Part shown: piece after piece, positions 11,942 to 26,248 of the stretch | Layout: the number at the start of each line of letters is the position of its first letter | Numbering within the stretch: the first letter of the stretch is position 1 | Assembly (NCBI GenBank): GCA_001599715.1 | Contig: BCHU01000009.1 | Location: 434,001-498,000, forward strand | DNA length: 64,000 nt | Origin: Phaeotremella fagi | Lineage: Eukaryota; Basidiomycota; Tremellomycetes; Tremellales; Phaeotremellaceae | Reading direction: 5' to 3' | The notes under the pieces: generated by a model | What the model was told of the DNA's origin: nothing | Seen by the model: the letters and a program-made list of their open reading frames with translations, nothing else | Databases searched by the model: none | Position numbers and translations under genes: made by a program

Positions 11942-14900
11942 TTAGAACCAAGGCATGAAAGTTTCTGGCATTTGAGCGAGTAATATTGGAGATGTAGCTT
12001 GTGAGATCAAAGTGACAATACCATGAATGATTGGGGGAGCGTTAGGGGACTAGAACACTTTGAGTTAGTAGATATAAACATTAATGGACGCTGTTGACTT
12101 ACTTTATCTTTATTCTCAGCTATGTATCCCATAGTACCAGCACGTCTGATGAAGCTATCAACGTTCTTATAGACTTGTGATGTAAGTGGGAACTCCGATC
12201 TTGCTTCTTTGTTGTAGGAATTTTGCCAAGTCAAAATCTAAATCAAGTCATGTCAGTAAAGATGACAACTTGATTATCTGAATGGAACCCACCTCATCAC
12301 GTATGAATAGACTTAATGTACCAGCCAAATCAAATTCAGGTTGACTGAGCGATCTTGACATGGCGGTACAAGCTGCTGTTAAAACACCTTCAACACCTGC
12401 ACGCGTGATGAAATGTTGCATGTTGGGTGTAAGACGGAATGGAACTGATTCAGTTGAGTTGATAACTGGTTGACCGGGTAAGAAGACTAGGGGCACGAAA
12501 TTAGCTCCGATTCCTTCAGAAGAAGTTAATTTAACTTACGTGGTAACATTTCCGTCATGTAAATCAAACCCGTCTTGCGACTGAGATGGAAACGATGTGG
12601 AGCTCTGTTACTGAGTGCGCAAACGTAACTCAAGAACATGACTGTAGACGTCTGCAAAGCGAATTGTTTCCTCATGAGCCAAAGACTTTCCGCATTTGCC
12701 ATTGTACGGATCATGTACTAAATTCAATATCAGCTTGGAATTCAGATGCACGAGAGAGGACACGTACGTTTGTGATAACGGTGTCGGGTATCAATTTGGA
12801 CTGAATTTCTTCCATAATCTCAGCCTTGAGTTGAGTGAATCTCTGATCGGTCTGTACAAAGTCAGTCAGGCCTCCAACTCCAATTTCAAGACCTACCTTT
12901 GGGATAGTGGGATCATGTAAAGCCTTGACACGATCATAGAACGCAAGTATCGTGTCCTCCCTAGACATTCCTTGACGGACGACGAAATCGTCGTACATAT
13001 CCTGCATGCACATGTATGACGAATCGTTCTGAACCAATCGAAGTTGAGGAGCAAGAGCCACAGCTGTAGGTAAATGTATTTGTAGATTTCGACGACGTGA
13101 TTCCTTGCGTCTCTTTAAAACACTATCGGAATTATTAGCCACCTGATCACCCAGAAAACAAATCCAACCTACCTATTCATGATCCTGAACAATTGCAGTA
13201 AACGTTCCTCTCTACGACAGTGTCTCGCAGCAGGAAGTTGAACAGCAAAGGAAACTGAAGTACCATTGTTACCGATCATAGTAATTCGACGGTAACAGAA
13301 ACCATAACCTCGACCAAGTTCAGCTTTGGGGAAGAATCGAGCAATTTTAACGAATTCCTCGTTAGCGTCGACATGCTGTTTGACCGATGTTAATGAAGTT
13401 CAACGACAATAGGAAGAAAATAACCTACCTGAACATATTGACCAGGAATCTCAACGTCATCAAATTTGTTATGATGGAAATCAATGAGATTACATCCAAC
13501 ATAATCCAAAGATTGAGTCTTGGACCGACTGTCGAGTAATTTCTCATAACTATCACGCCAGCTTTGAAGACGTTTGATGTATTCTCTCATTCTCGGCATC
13601 TCATTCATAAAGTCTCTCTCAATCGCAATCTGTCGAGTGTGGTTAGAAAGACTTTCGGTGAAAAGGAACAATTCAGCAAAACTCACCTTCAATTCTCCAT
13701 GCAAGTTATTAGCAAACTTGTTAAGAGTGTCCTTGGTAGCTACAGGTAACTCGCTATCATCATCGTGCATAACACTTCGACCATTCCACTGCTACCGCCG
13801 TATCAGCTATGTAAATATCTCCGAAACATGCAACACTTACGCTCATAGCGTCGTTCAACAGAGCAGCGAAGAATCTATAGATATCCTCGTCGGAAGAGGG
13901 TTTGGCTCGGAATGAAATTTGATCCACCATCTTCTCCATTGAAAGAGTTTGGAATGGATAAGCCGTTCTAGTCATGTTCATGATTTCATCAACCAATTCC
14001 CAAGGTTGTCTAGGTTGAGGAGGAACAGGAGGTGCGACAGATTGAACAGGAGGTGGTGGAGGCATTGTACCGGAAGGAGTAGCTGGTGCAGCAGCTGGAG
14101 TAGAGGCAGTACCATTTGTTGACTCTTCTTTAACACCTTCTTTGGTATCACTACCAGCATTCGGAGAAGCTGTGACCTCAGTACCAAGACTAGATTTAGC
14201 GGCTTCCGCCTTCTGTCTAGCAGCAGCTAATCGAGCCTGTTCCCTGATTTGCATCTGTTGACGTTTGATCGGTCCAAAGTCTTCACGAGAGACACGCAAG
14301 TTGTAGAATAACGCCTACAAGTCAGAACACTTAGCTACAGTTAACTCACCTGTGGGAACTGTTTCGAAATGCGCAAAAGCAAAAGTCTAGCTTGTTTAGC
14401 TTCCCGATGTGATAAAGACAAAAGTAGTTGAGGTATCAAAGTGATCCAATACCAAGTAACCAAATCACCTTTATAATTCTCGAACGCCTTCGCGATTGTG
14501 TTTTGACTATCATCGAGACCAAGTAACCAAAGTACTCTCAAGAGCAGAGCTCGAGATTTATGACTGTTGTATAAGCCAGCAGCTTGTAAATAACAAGAGA
14601 CAGCACTTGAAGCCAAAACGGCTCTGTCTTGATCGTACTTTTGTTTCCATTGAGCATCAGTCATTTTAGGTTGACCAGGTTCAGGATCAGGTGCACCACC
14701 TGGAACATATTCAGGTCGTTCCCTATACAATCTATCGTTGAATCTACCCCATTCAGCCCAAGCTTTAGGTAAGTTCATATCCATTTGAATAGCATGAGCG
14801 AATTCAGTGTTGGCATCTTCGTTTTGACCAAGCCGAGAGATGAACATTCCTTTAAGCATCAAGAATTCAGCTTTCTGAGGTGGAGCGAAATACATTAGAT

Positions 14901-17900
14901 TGGTTGTACTGATATTATCGAGACCTTCGTTGAATTTATCAGGTTTCTGGAAGAAACATAGAGCTTGTTCTCGGAGTTTGAGGAAAGCCTCTGAAATTTC
15001 GATATTTGGAAGTGAATAAATCTTGTTCAACGAAACGCTGCAAACATCAAGTAATCCATGTCGACGAGCAACTTCACCGAATCGATTGATCATCCAAGCA
15101 GTTTCGTGATAACCTCGATAACCGTATGTAGCAGTTTCACCTTGAGGAATAAGGGGGACGTAAACCTTCGTAACAGCTTGGAAGATGTGTTGACGCCAAG
15201 CAAGCAAATCACTCCAGACACTGATATCATCCCAGAAGTTCGGTAAACGATCTCTCCAAGTTTGGAAGATTTGTTTTAAATCAGTGTTAACCCTTGATTC
15301 CAAATTGGCTTGATTAGTCATTTGTAAACTATCAAAGACTTGAGCAGCTTCAGTGAGTTCGACACATTGTTGGAACATCTGTAACAGCGGTAAATGAGCA
15401 CCTGTGATTTGAGACGGTAAACTGGTCCATTTCTTGATAGCGATTTGTTGAGCTTCATCCAAAATCCTAAGGAAATCGTTCGGAGTTTCACGTGTACTAT
15501 GAGCTTTGATAAGAGCGGTGAAAGATTCAAAGATTTTACGTCGTGGTGTTGGAACATCCGCCAACCTGTTGAGATTAGTCTCAATCATTTCACGATCCGG
15601 TGAACCCCAATCGGATAATCTCCAAGCGCATTCGAGTAACAAATCGGAATCTTGATCAGTTCTTGCTAGTTCAGTCAAAGAATCCCAATGTTGTAATTTC
15701 TGAGCAGCCAAAATCCAATGATCTTCCCATAACGTATATTCGTCCTCTGAGAACGGTAATAAACCTTGACGAGCCTTCATCTGAGCTTGCTCGTACATTT
15801 CAATAGCTTTCGGCCATTGACCGTTCTGTTCATAAGTCAAACCAGCCGCCGTCTCTGGGTAAACACAATGTCCACGAACGCATCCGTAGAACATGTCATC
15901 TTCTGAAAGATCGGCATAAAGCTCACTAAGAGCTCTAGTGCAAAGATCACGAAGTTGATCATCACCTTTGTAGATTTCGCTGAGACTGTTGAGTATCTCG
16001 AAACCGGCATACCAACAGTTGTAAGATTTAGCGAGGTATTTAACCAACAAAGGTGGAAGAGTGACAGCAGGTTGACAAGGTAAGATCCCCTCGATAAAGG
16101 TTTGAACGACGTTAGGACGAAGATCTATTTGTTTCCTATGGAACTCCTTGGCCAGTAGTTTAACGATATAAGGAGTGAAAGTGATTTGTTGAGGTCGAGT
16201 AAGTGACTTCCAACATGTTGGGAAAACACTAACCCACAGTCGATGACAATCGACCGGACTCAAGAAAATGAGATTTCGAACTGGTTGAACCAAATCGCCC
16301 GAAGTGGCTTCCCTTGCCATACCGACCAAAGGGTCAGAACCGAGAATTGAATCCAAAGGTCGCATAATCGATTGTTCAGGATCCGAAACGCAAAGTAAAA
16401 GACTGAGCATCTGTGGGATCCAATAACTGTCACCGAGGATTTCCCAATTCTGCAAAGAATACAAATACTGTAATCTGCTATCGAGAGATTTGGGTAAACT
16501 CTGTTCAAGTTTATCGACGAATAGACGACGTTGAACTGGATCTTTTGATCTTGTTCCAAGTAGGAACGCAGGTTCGAGTCGATGAGTGATATCCGTACCG
16601 CGTAACGTATCATGTTCGTAGATTTCATAGATCAATTGAAGATATTGTTGGAAAAGAGTTTCATCTCTTTGTTCAAACGACATCATTCGTAGCAAAAGTG
16701 CAGCCTTCTCTTTACCGAGTGAAGGACCTTCAACCTCCTTGATAACCCATTGTCGTAACAGATCCAAAAGATATCGGCAAAGTGTGATACTCGTCGATCG
16801 ATCGATAAGTGTACCAAGTATACTGTGGAGATGTCTACGTTGATCACGAAGATCGGCAACTCTATCACGAATGATATCCAAGATAGACATGATCAACCGA
16901 TTAGCGGGGTCGGGAGCGTTCGCGTTTGTTGTATGAATTTTGACCAGGTTACTGAGAACTCGGAGAAGTGCCGAACTGATAGCTTCATTTTGAAGTTGAT
17001 TAGGTTGCGATTTGAGCCAACTTCGAAGTAAAAACAACGTTCCAGGTAGATTCGAACTTGATCTCATACTCGCTGCCAAACCCTCGGTTACAGATGTCTT
17101 GAGGAAATTCAAAAGAGCTATAATTTCAGGTTCACCATTTTCTGAATCTTCAGGTAACTCATTGAACATCCTCTCAGTCAATGGTCGAACAACATCATGA
17201 AGAGCTGAATCGTCGTACAACCAAACTCTCTCAAGAAGTTTCTGGAGAGTGGCAAGATTACTTCTGACCCAGTTATCATCACGAGCAGCAGCTACAGCTG
17301 CAATGACCTCTGATGAATTAGCAACAACTGCGATGGATTGATCGGTGATATCCTAAAAACAATCAGCCAAATTCTGGTGTAACAAAAAAAGTACTCACTT
17401 GAACCATGGTCCTATTGAAGAAGGCCAATTTGATCAAAACATTAGGTAAACCATTAGGACCCAAGATCTCTTTGAACAAGTCCAAAGCTCTCTTAGTAAG
17501 ACCACCACGGGCGATTGGATCCGGAGAATTAGAAACCAAACGTAACAAATGGGAAGTCATGACTTCTCGAACTTGGACCGGAGCAGCCCAACCACCGGCA
17601 CTACTAGCAGAAACATGAGTTCCAGCTCGATCAACACGTTGACGTTTAGCAGGTGAAGCAACGGATTTATCAATTTCCATAGCTTCATCCCTAATCGCCA
17701 TCCTTCTTTTCTCCCATTTAAAGATCATTTCAACAATGTCAACAGTAAGTTTTTTAGTTTCGGGTGTTGCAGCTTGAATGAAACCTAGTTTCGACAAAGA
17801 GTTCGCTACCTGGGGAACGTAAAGATCTCTATAATCGTAGAACAGATCTGGATGATTAACGAGTAATTCACAGACTGTAACCAATTGACCGGGATTATGA

Positions 17901-20900
17901 CCTTCTTCAATGAGGACGACTCGAACTCTTTGTGCCCATTCAGGTATCGTCATTGGTACGGCCGGATCACGAGCTGGAAGTGAAGAAGCCAAGGTATCAA
18001 CAGCCTGTCGATACAATGTTCTACTTTCGCTATCTTTCAATCGAAGTACACCAGTCCAAGTCAATCTGACGAATTTTACCGGAGTATCGAAAGTGTGCAT
18101 GAACCTAGCCGTCAAGACGTACGCCATTAGTTTGACAGTAGGTTCGAGAAGATTGATACCCATCCAAGCGACTTTGAAGATATCTTTTCTGGATTCACTA
18201 ACTTTCTGCGTACAATATTGAACAAGAAGTGCAGTGAACGCGAAAACTTCAATCAAAAGTACGTCATCTCTTTGTTTAGCGGTTGGAGTGATTTGAAGTG
18301 GTTTCCACATGAGATTACCGATTTTCTGGACCAGAGCTGAAGAGATTAACGAATCGTCTGTGGAGTTTGAGAAATGAACTCGAAGTGTTGGGTTGACGAT
18401 AAGTCTTAAAGCGTTTGTTTTGAAAGCCCAAGTTACAGTTTCTGATTCGTAAAGACCAAAGAATTGATCAATAACATCGCGACGATATTCCAAAGAATCT
18501 TGAAGAGCTGCCTGTTGATAGAGGAAGAAAGAGACATAGGATCTTTCGAAACAACTTCTGATTTCGTAAGCTTCAACCACATGGAACAACAACTGGATAT
18601 GTTGTTTATGTTTCAAAGACGTCATGAACATCTCCAAAATCAAAGCTGGCATTATTTGATAATGAACAGCTGACATGTCATCCTGAGTTGTTCTTGATTT
18701 ATGAACCAGTATCCTCCAGATTCCAACTAAAACTTCGATAACGACTTCATGTTCGGCCAACCAAGAAGGTGAAGTACGAGAAAGTTCTCTCAGAATGTAC
18801 AAACCTGGTAAAACGAATTCAACAGCTTCTGGATCTTTGAAACATAATTCGCAAAGTGTTTCGGCTCTAGAAGAAAGTTCTTCAACCAATTGAGGAGCTG
18901 ATCCAGATTCGATGACGTTTCGATAAGTCCAAATAAATCTTGGATTCCTGATGTTATCGAATAAATTCTGTGCAGCCTCTGTATGGTATCTATCGAAATA
19001 TTTCCCTAGATTATCGGTGAAAGGACCAGGAGCGGATTGATGTAAAGCAGCTTCGACATCTACGACCTTGAGTGTAAGTTGTTTCAAATATTGAACAGCT
19101 GTTGGAGGTAAAAGTCTGAAAATATTGACCAAACGAGTCATCCTAGCGATATCGGGGTTATCTTCCAAAGGTGAAGCAGCGGCTTTGAGCAAAGCCCCAC
19201 CTTCAGATAAAGTACTGAAATGATCGAGCAATTTCGATCCGATCTCGACCTTGAAGTAATTCGTAAGTAATTCCAAAAATCTAGCTAAACCTTCTAAACC
19301 AGGTACACTGAGTCGTTTAGCGTCAGCTAGATTAACCAAAATAGGTCGCAAACCAGCTTGAAGAACTTCTTTAGGTAATTTAGATTGGATTTCCAAAACA
19401 TTTCGTAAACCTTCATGAGCGACATCGACGATTTCCGGTGAAGCAGAGTAAACGTGTTTGAAGTAAACGGTGATAATCCTAAGTCAATCAGTACTCTCGT
19501 TCCCGTGCATTCAGACCCAAACTTACCTAGAACGAACAGGTTGAAGACTGGGTTTGGCAAATATATCAGGGCAAGCCATAGTAGCTCTCAAGAATCGTAA
19601 ACAAGCAACTCGTAAAGTTTTCAACCAGTAATCTTGTTTATGAGTCGATTGTTTCCCAACCATATTGTTATCATCGACATCAGCCAAAGCCAAAACTTCA
19701 TGTAAAAGTCGAATAAACTCGTCAGAAGGTTCCGGAACTGAAGGTCGTAAATCCAATAAATAGGTCACAGCGTCGATGTTGCCAACTTGCATTGGGAACG
19801 GTAGAGCTCTAAGTGGTTTCGAGAAAATTGGACCAGAGTTTGGATCAAGTAATCTAGCTTTCGCTACGGGTGTGATTAAACCTGATACAGTTTGATTGGT
19901 GACTTCAGCGAGAAGTGCGATACAATCTTGTGAAGTTTGTCTAGCCAATGGCGATTGGGATAACAATTCTCCGGTTAGAATTTCCGTTAATCGAGTTTGA
20001 CGAGTTTTACCGTCTTCCTGCGATTGACAAACTTTGATCAAATGTTTAATCAGATCTGTAACATCATCAACAGATTTCGGAGCGTCTTTCCTCGCATCCC
20101 TCAATATGAAGAATAAAGCTTTGATGAAATCGATTTCAAGATCGATAACCATCTTCCTCGACAAATCAACCTTGAATAGGAAAACGTTCATGGCCGAAAC
20201 ACCTGCCATTTTCTTTGACCAATCTTCTTCATGACAGAGAGCGACGAATCTACCATAGAAAGAATGGATGAGTCGATCGATCGAACGTGAGATATCGATT
20301 TTACCGGCTATCTCTGGTGAATGAGCGACAGATTTGAAATCAGCTACGATTGCAACCAGTAAATCCCCTAAAGCAGCTCTATCACTTTCCTGAGCTTCAG
20401 CCAAAGTGTTGACATAACAATCTGCCAACGCTGTCGTAAGTGATAAAAATCGTTTTCGGTTGACGTCAGGCGATAATTTCCCAGCGTCAGAATCAGATCG
20501 ACCAAGTTCAGCTGCGAAAACTCTACGACAGAAACTTCGGACGAATTCTAAAGCCTTTTCAGAGATTGAAGGTTGATGACAAGCGTGGAAAAGACCACTC
20601 ATGATACTTTGGAATGTAGGGTTGTTCTCTGGATTCGGGGCATCCTGAAGAATTAGTAAATCGAATCAAATTTCTCACGTACACTTTGAAATATAGTCAT
20701 AGCAGCGAGAGTTAAAGCTTTCAAACCATCTTCTCGGTAAATCTCATAATCCTCGTTAATAGATCGAGAAGCGATATTGACGATAGGGGCTAATTCGATT
20801 TTATGAACTTTATTTTCGAAATTGATAGAAGTCATCAGATCCGATAACGAAGTTTTGTATTCCAAAAGATTCTCAACCTCTTGGAAACGTCTATTTCTCC

Positions 20901-23900
20901 CACCGAGTTTTCCGAGAATCTTAACAGCTGCATGGGCGTGTTGACGATTGGCTGGAACAGGTTTGAGTAATTGGTGTAGAGCCGACATGAGATCTCGTAA
21001 AACTGGTCCCATGGTTGGATCGAGGAAATCAGACGTTAAATTGTCGATACATAATTCTAACGTTCTTAATCCTTGACTGATAAGATCCGGACCAGCTTTG
21101 AGAGCGTGAACGAGTGGTTTCATCAGATAACCTAGATGTGGAAGTAGATTCGTTAATCGAACAGGAACCGTTAAAGTGAGTTCGACGAATATATCCCTCT
21201 GCATTGGATCTGTCGCATGTTGAAGGAGATATTGGAGGTTATCCAACATCTCTTGTAAAATCGGTAACACCTCTTTGTACAACGCCTCAAATCTCCCTCC
21301 ACCGATCGATCTGAAAAGTGCTCGAAGGATTTGATAATAAATAGCTGGATCTGAAGCTTTAGCTGCATGTGACAAAGAATCCATGATAAGTTTCGGTAGA
21401 TGAGGTACCAAAACGATTTCGTTCTGTTGGATATGAGAGTTGATAGCCAAGAATGACATTTTGAATAATCTCAAAGTCAAAGCGGCTTGGTTTTTGGGTT
21501 GAGATCCAAGAGTAGGTAACATCGTCATAAGTCGTTTAAGCAAGATTCCAACCAATTGATGTGACACCGAATCATGAGTAATCAGCATTTGGAGAACAGA
21601 GAAGACGTTGCTGTTGATCAAAGCTAAACCAATGAAGAAATCCATGTTAACCGTCCAAACTTCCGAGAAAGCATGAGGATCGAAGAGCAATAATATCTGA
21701 GAAAGGAGTTCGACAGCTTCTTTACTTTCTCGTGGATCTCTGATTCCATCAAATATCGTAAGACACCTCATACTGTAAACGAAGAATTTGCCTAAGAGTT
21801 CTCCATCAGGTTGAGGTGGGGGGTTATCACCTTGACGAGTGTAGGTGAGCAAGGTTCGGAAAGTGTGAAGAAGGGTTTTGAATAGATATCGACCCTCTGT
21901 TATCGGCGATTAGTATCAAATTGTCTCATTGTCACGAAAAGACATACCTTTACAGAACAACTCCAGAGATTCAGAAGCATAAGCTACAGCATGGACAGGC
22001 ATAGCCTGTTCAATTTCCCTCCAACCATGATCCATTTTATCGGTGTTGGGTGAAGTCTCTTCCATAACAGCGTCACCATCACCATCAACAGTGCTCTTAA
22101 GCAGTAAAGCCCCCTGCTCCTTTTCCTTCTCTTTTCCCTTCCCTTTATCTTTCTGCGAGAAGGCTTTCAATCTATCATGAGTTTCTGTCATCGCAACAAG
22201 TTTTTCCAAAGAAGTCAAAAACATGCAACGCATGATTCGTGCAGATTCGACGGTGTCGCCTTTACTGTGGATTGATTCTATTATGGTGTTGAGTAATTTG
22301 GCGCACATTGTTTGAATTGATGATGAGAATGTAGCATCGTTCAAATTGCATGAGAAGACGAAAACAACTTTAGCGAGTTGGGCGAGAGGAAGCTCGTTTC
22401 GAACGTGATGGATTAGGTCAGCTACGACGGAATACGCCAGGGGTCTATAGCATGTCAGCTACAACTGTGGTAGTCCCAATTCTAGTGGACTCACCTCAAT
22501 GCTTCTCTGCTAGAAACACCTGTACCGACTAAACAACGTTCCTCCAACAGAATATCAATATAAGGAATGAACGCGGCTCGGGAATCGACCGTCAGAATAT
22601 GTCGAGTTGCAACGAGTAATTCCTATGAGGTGTTGATTAGCACAGTGATTCAGTTAAGTGGGACACCAAAACTCACCTTTCTCGTCCCAACATCTTCTGG
22701 TGGACAATCTCGTAGCAGTCGAACACAAGCTTCTGGAAAGACTTCTAAGTAGTCCTTGACATTCCCTTGATTTCCTCTGAGCACGTAAGCAAGGAAGGCC
22801 ATTGTCTAAATGTCGATTAGCTGAAGTCACAAGAAACCACCGAAACTCACCTTGACTTGAGCTTTGATGAGTTCAGTATACATATCCCTATTAACGATAC
22901 CACTAGCCACTCCAACAAACGGTGGTTCACCTTTCTCTTTAGCCTCTAAATGAGCGAGTCTTTGAGGTTCAGGTTGAATTTTGATCGAATCCATGACTAA
23001 AGGATAGAAATCTAATAAAGCGGGTGCCATGACTGATTTGTAGGTTTGGAAGATTAGGACGACGGCGATGGGACATTCAGTCAGGACTTTGGGTGAATGT
23101 AGAGCATGAGGTAGATTTGTGTGTGATGATCCTGATGCTTGTGGAGGGTTAGGGGTTTGGCCTTCTGACGAGGGAGTTGATTTTCCGGGCTAACAGAGGT
23201 TAGAGATAAGGCGATTGGTTTCGGTGATCAGAAACTCACTGCTGGTTTCGTTCCAGCTCCAGCTGTACCAAATTCCTTCTCCACGACGGATTTGGTGTTG
23301 GCATACATTGCCTTGACTAGATCGAGGAAAGGTTGAACATGATTTTCGAGTTGTTCCTGTGGAGATTGACTTAGATTCGAGTTTTTGCGTTAATAAAGAA
23401 CTCACTTTATGACTCCTAAACCCGTCAATCATGATTTTAATACAAAACAATGCGTTCTCCTCATTCTCTACTTTCAACAATTTAACCATCAAATCCATAA
23501 CTGTAGCTTCATGTTGTCTGAAAGGTTCTGTATGAGGTAATCTTTGAAGGAACGCTAGTAGAGTGTTACGAAAACGCTATCCAGAGTTTAGTGATGCATT
23601 CGAAAATTGAAAATGAATAACCCACCTGATCAGGATGTTCTTTAGTGAAAACTATCGTTGATTCGTTACCTAGAATCTGAACTAGAACAGGGATGAATGC
23701 ATGAAGGTATTTCTCGTAGAAAGCGAAATCTCGATTACTCTCTGCAGAATCACGTAATTCGCTTGCTAGAAACAATCAATCAGAGGATGAACCGTGAAAT
23801 CAAGAGAAAGAAGAAAAAAAACTCACCAATATCGATTCTTCTTCTCATAGCTAATTCGTCGTCAGTCACAAGTCACAAACGCAACCACTCACGTAAATTA

Positions 23901-24124
23901 GTATCTAATAGCTGAGCAGCTAGGGTTTCACAATCAGCTGCAGTAGCAGGACCGTTTGATGTTATACTAGCACCCGGCATACTCATAGCAGCCGTTGCAG
24001 TTGGTGGACCACCAGCTGATGGTGTTGAAGTTTCAACATTGGGCGTTGCACTTCCAGGTAGTGGTGTTGCTGTGGATGCCTTTCGTGGTCTACCTGGTCT
24101 ATTCGCTGATGTTGGAGCAGACAT
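11942..24124 (-). CDS. TRA1: Tra1, PIKK-family pseudokinase scaffold of SAGA and NuA4
   Basis: A roughly 12.2-kb minus-strand gene with many short introns, about 3,500-3,600 aa (yeast Tra1 is 3,744). It begins MSAPTSANRPGRPRKAST and ends PETFMPWF, a FATC-type end. The body is helical HEAT/TPR repeats, then a FAT domain, then a PI3K-like domain. At the catalytic loop the sequence is PHRFHLSRKTGLIYMTEMLP: the Asp/His of the PIKK DRHxxN loop and the DFG Asp are both missing, as expected for Tra1/TRRAP. Tra1 binds activators and recruits the SAGA and NuA4 acetyltransferase complexes to promoters. The second exon is only 24 bases (23827-23850) and joins a disordered N-terminal exon to the first helical repeat in frame. 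TRA1 is head to head with GET4. Exon joins were checked at several points but not all. Confidence 0.95.
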
Positions 24125-24518
24125 TTTTGGTGATGTGATAGAAGCACCTTTGAGAGCTTTGGGTTGATTAGTTCGCCATGAAGGTGGTAAGGTGGCGGTT
24201 GTGTGGGGTAGGCGTTCGCGAGCTGACGAGTGGGTTCTAGCTACTTTTTAGATGAATATGACTGGTATGATGTTTATGCCAATGTCTGGATGGATGATGG
24301 AAAGGAGATAGATAGAAAGGGTATGAGGTTGGAACAGAAATAGAAATAGGAATGAAATATCAAAGTAATATCAAAATATCAACTTGCAACTGAACTTGGA
24401 ATTCGAGGAACAGGCGAAGAAAGTAACCACCAAAATCACCTCACTCGAGAAATCAACACAAAATTAACGCCGACACGTGGGAGTATAACGCCGGTGCCTT
24501 CGGGTTACTCTTAACCGA
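24125..24518. other. Divergent promoter region TRA1 / GET4
   Basis: About 390 bases separate the TRA1 and GET4 starts. It contains a perfect CACGTG (24474-24479) close to the GET4 side. No gene is seen. It very likely drives both genes. Confidence 0.6.
24474..24479. promoter_or_regulatory. CACGTG E-box-like site
   Basis: A perfect palindromic CACGTG in the TRA1/GET4 divergent promoter, 45 bases before the first GET4 ATG. This core is bound by bHLH factors such as Cbf1/Pho4-type proteins in fungi. Functional use is inference. Confidence 0.3.
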
Positions 24519-25836
24519 ATGGACTCTAGTGGAGATCAAGATGAGTCCGTGTCCAATTCACCTCTTCAATTGATCAGTTGTTTAACCTCAACTTCCCATC
24601 CACCACCACCACCACCACCACCCACCATGCCACCCCGTCAAACCAAACCACCAACGACCGACAATCTCCTCCCTCCAATCCTAACCCTCCTAAAATCAAC
24701 TCCACCAAACCCTTACTCCGCCCACCAAAAAGCCCTAACAACCACCGCCCGTCTAGTAACCTCGAAACACTACGACACAGCCATCGAGATCTTATTCCAA
24801 ACTTCCAAAGAACTACTCAAACTAGGTGAAGGGGGTTCAGGATCTGAATTGGGGGTAAGGATGGTTGGTATTATGACTGAAGCTGAGATTCCATGTGATG
24901 ATAAATCTAGAGGTGGGTTTGGGTGTTGAGTATTGGGATTGGGATTGGGATTGATGATTTATATAGCGTCGGTTACTCAACTTATCGCTTTGACACCATC
25001 TTCCGGACCTTGGAGAAAGAAACTTGCAGACGCTGCTGTTAAATGGTCAAGCTCTTTTGGGGATTGTCCAACTGGTGATCCGAATTTACATCAGTATCTA
25101 GGTGAAATGTATTACAAAGGTAGGCCCTAAATCAATACAGAAGGTAGTCCTCATTAACAAAATCGATTCAGATTATCAATATGTCGCTGCTGAACATCAT
25201 CTTTTGGCATCGGGTAAAAGAGACGCTGCAAAGTTGTTAGCTGAGTTGATGTTTGATTGGTGAGTAATAACTGCAAACAATCACCAATCACTATAAAACT
25301 GATTTCTCCAGGTCTGATAAAGGTAAACAAGATCCCGGACCATACGCAATAAAAGGAACCCTACCGTAAGTCCCTCCCTCCAATCACCCAGAAGATCCAA
25401 TCCTAACCCCAAAACCAGCTACCTAACCTCCAAACCCCCGAACATCCAACCAGCCAAAACCTTCCTCGAGACCTACATCTCCAAACTCCCCTCTTCCCAA
25501 CTAATCGACTCCAACCTAAAAATCCAATTGACAACCTCCCCAACCCTAAACTTCCTTCAACTCATCATCTTAACCGTCCAAAGAGCTCCTGCACCCGGTG
25601 TAACAGGGATACAAGCTAGAGGGATGGACGGGGGGATATCACGTGAATGGGAGAATTTGGTTGGGAGATATAAACGATTCATTGGGAATGGGTATAGTGG
25701 GATTAAGGATGATCATGTTTTGGAGTGTTTGCAGGTGATTTCGACGGAGGTTTTCTTGATTCCTCCACCTAGGGGAGCGGGGGGTGGGGATATGTTACAG
25801 AACCTTATGGGATCTTTGTTTGGGGGTGGGAGTTAG
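24519..25836 (+). CDS. GET4: Get4, cytosolic factor of the GET tail-anchored protein pathway
   Basis: Five exons: 24519-24912, 24967-25119, 25172-25259, 25312-25365 and 25419-25836. Family-typical segments are NPYSAHQKALTTTARLV, YDTAIEILFQTSKELLKLGE, VTQLIALTPSSGPWRKK and HHLLASGKRDAAKLLAELMF, the alpha-solenoid of Get4/TRC35. Get4 with Get5 bridges Sgt2 to the Get3 ATPase, passing tail-anchored proteins toward the ER. The first ATG gives 368 aa, with 36 extra residues including a proline run from a CCA repeat. The in-frame ATG at 24627, in a better context (CACCATGCC), gives 332 aa, nearer the usual family length (about 310-330), and is the likelier start. The end is a Gly-rich tail after VFLIPPPRGAGGGD. 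Confidence 0.9.
24600..24625 (+). repeat. CCA trinucleotide microsatellite
   Basis: About eight CCA units lie just upstream of the probable GET4 start at 24627. Read from the upstream ATG they encode a polyproline run. Length polymorphism here would be harmless if translation starts at 24627. Confidence 0.7.
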
Positions 25837-26248
25837 TGATTTCATGAATGGTTATGATGTATTTAGGGAGATTCCACTTGGGTTCGATGCATGAATGGAT
25901 TTCGTTCTTCACTTGATGAGCGGGAGAGTTTGGATGTTGAGAACAATGTTGTTTCTGACTTACGGAGAATATTGGACTTGAACTACGGAATGAGTGACTC
26001 TGACCCACTTTACTTGATGAATTAAACCTACTAACCAAATATCTAAACAAAGACAAAGTTCAAAATAGACCTGCACTCCGCTCAAAGTAATCAAACAATT
26101 CAATCAATCATTCATTCAATTCAATTTCAACTACAATCCAAACCCAACCCTAATCGTACAAACTTCAAATCCAACCGTCAACCCGGCCCAAACCAAAGAA
26201 CAGAAAAAGAAAACCAATTATTCTAATTCTAAGAACCAAGGCTTCGAC
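25837..26248. other. Convergent intergenic region, no gene seen
   Basis: About 410 bases between the ends of GET4 and the small Cys/His gene. AT-rich, with short TCAAT repeats near 26097-26130. I see no ORF with coding character and no RNA gene. Confidence 0.5.

Noticed and set aside
11942..24124. Many plus-strand open frames of 60-110 codons inside TRA1
   Set aside because: They are antisense shadows of strongly conserved TRA1 exons and show no independent coding character.
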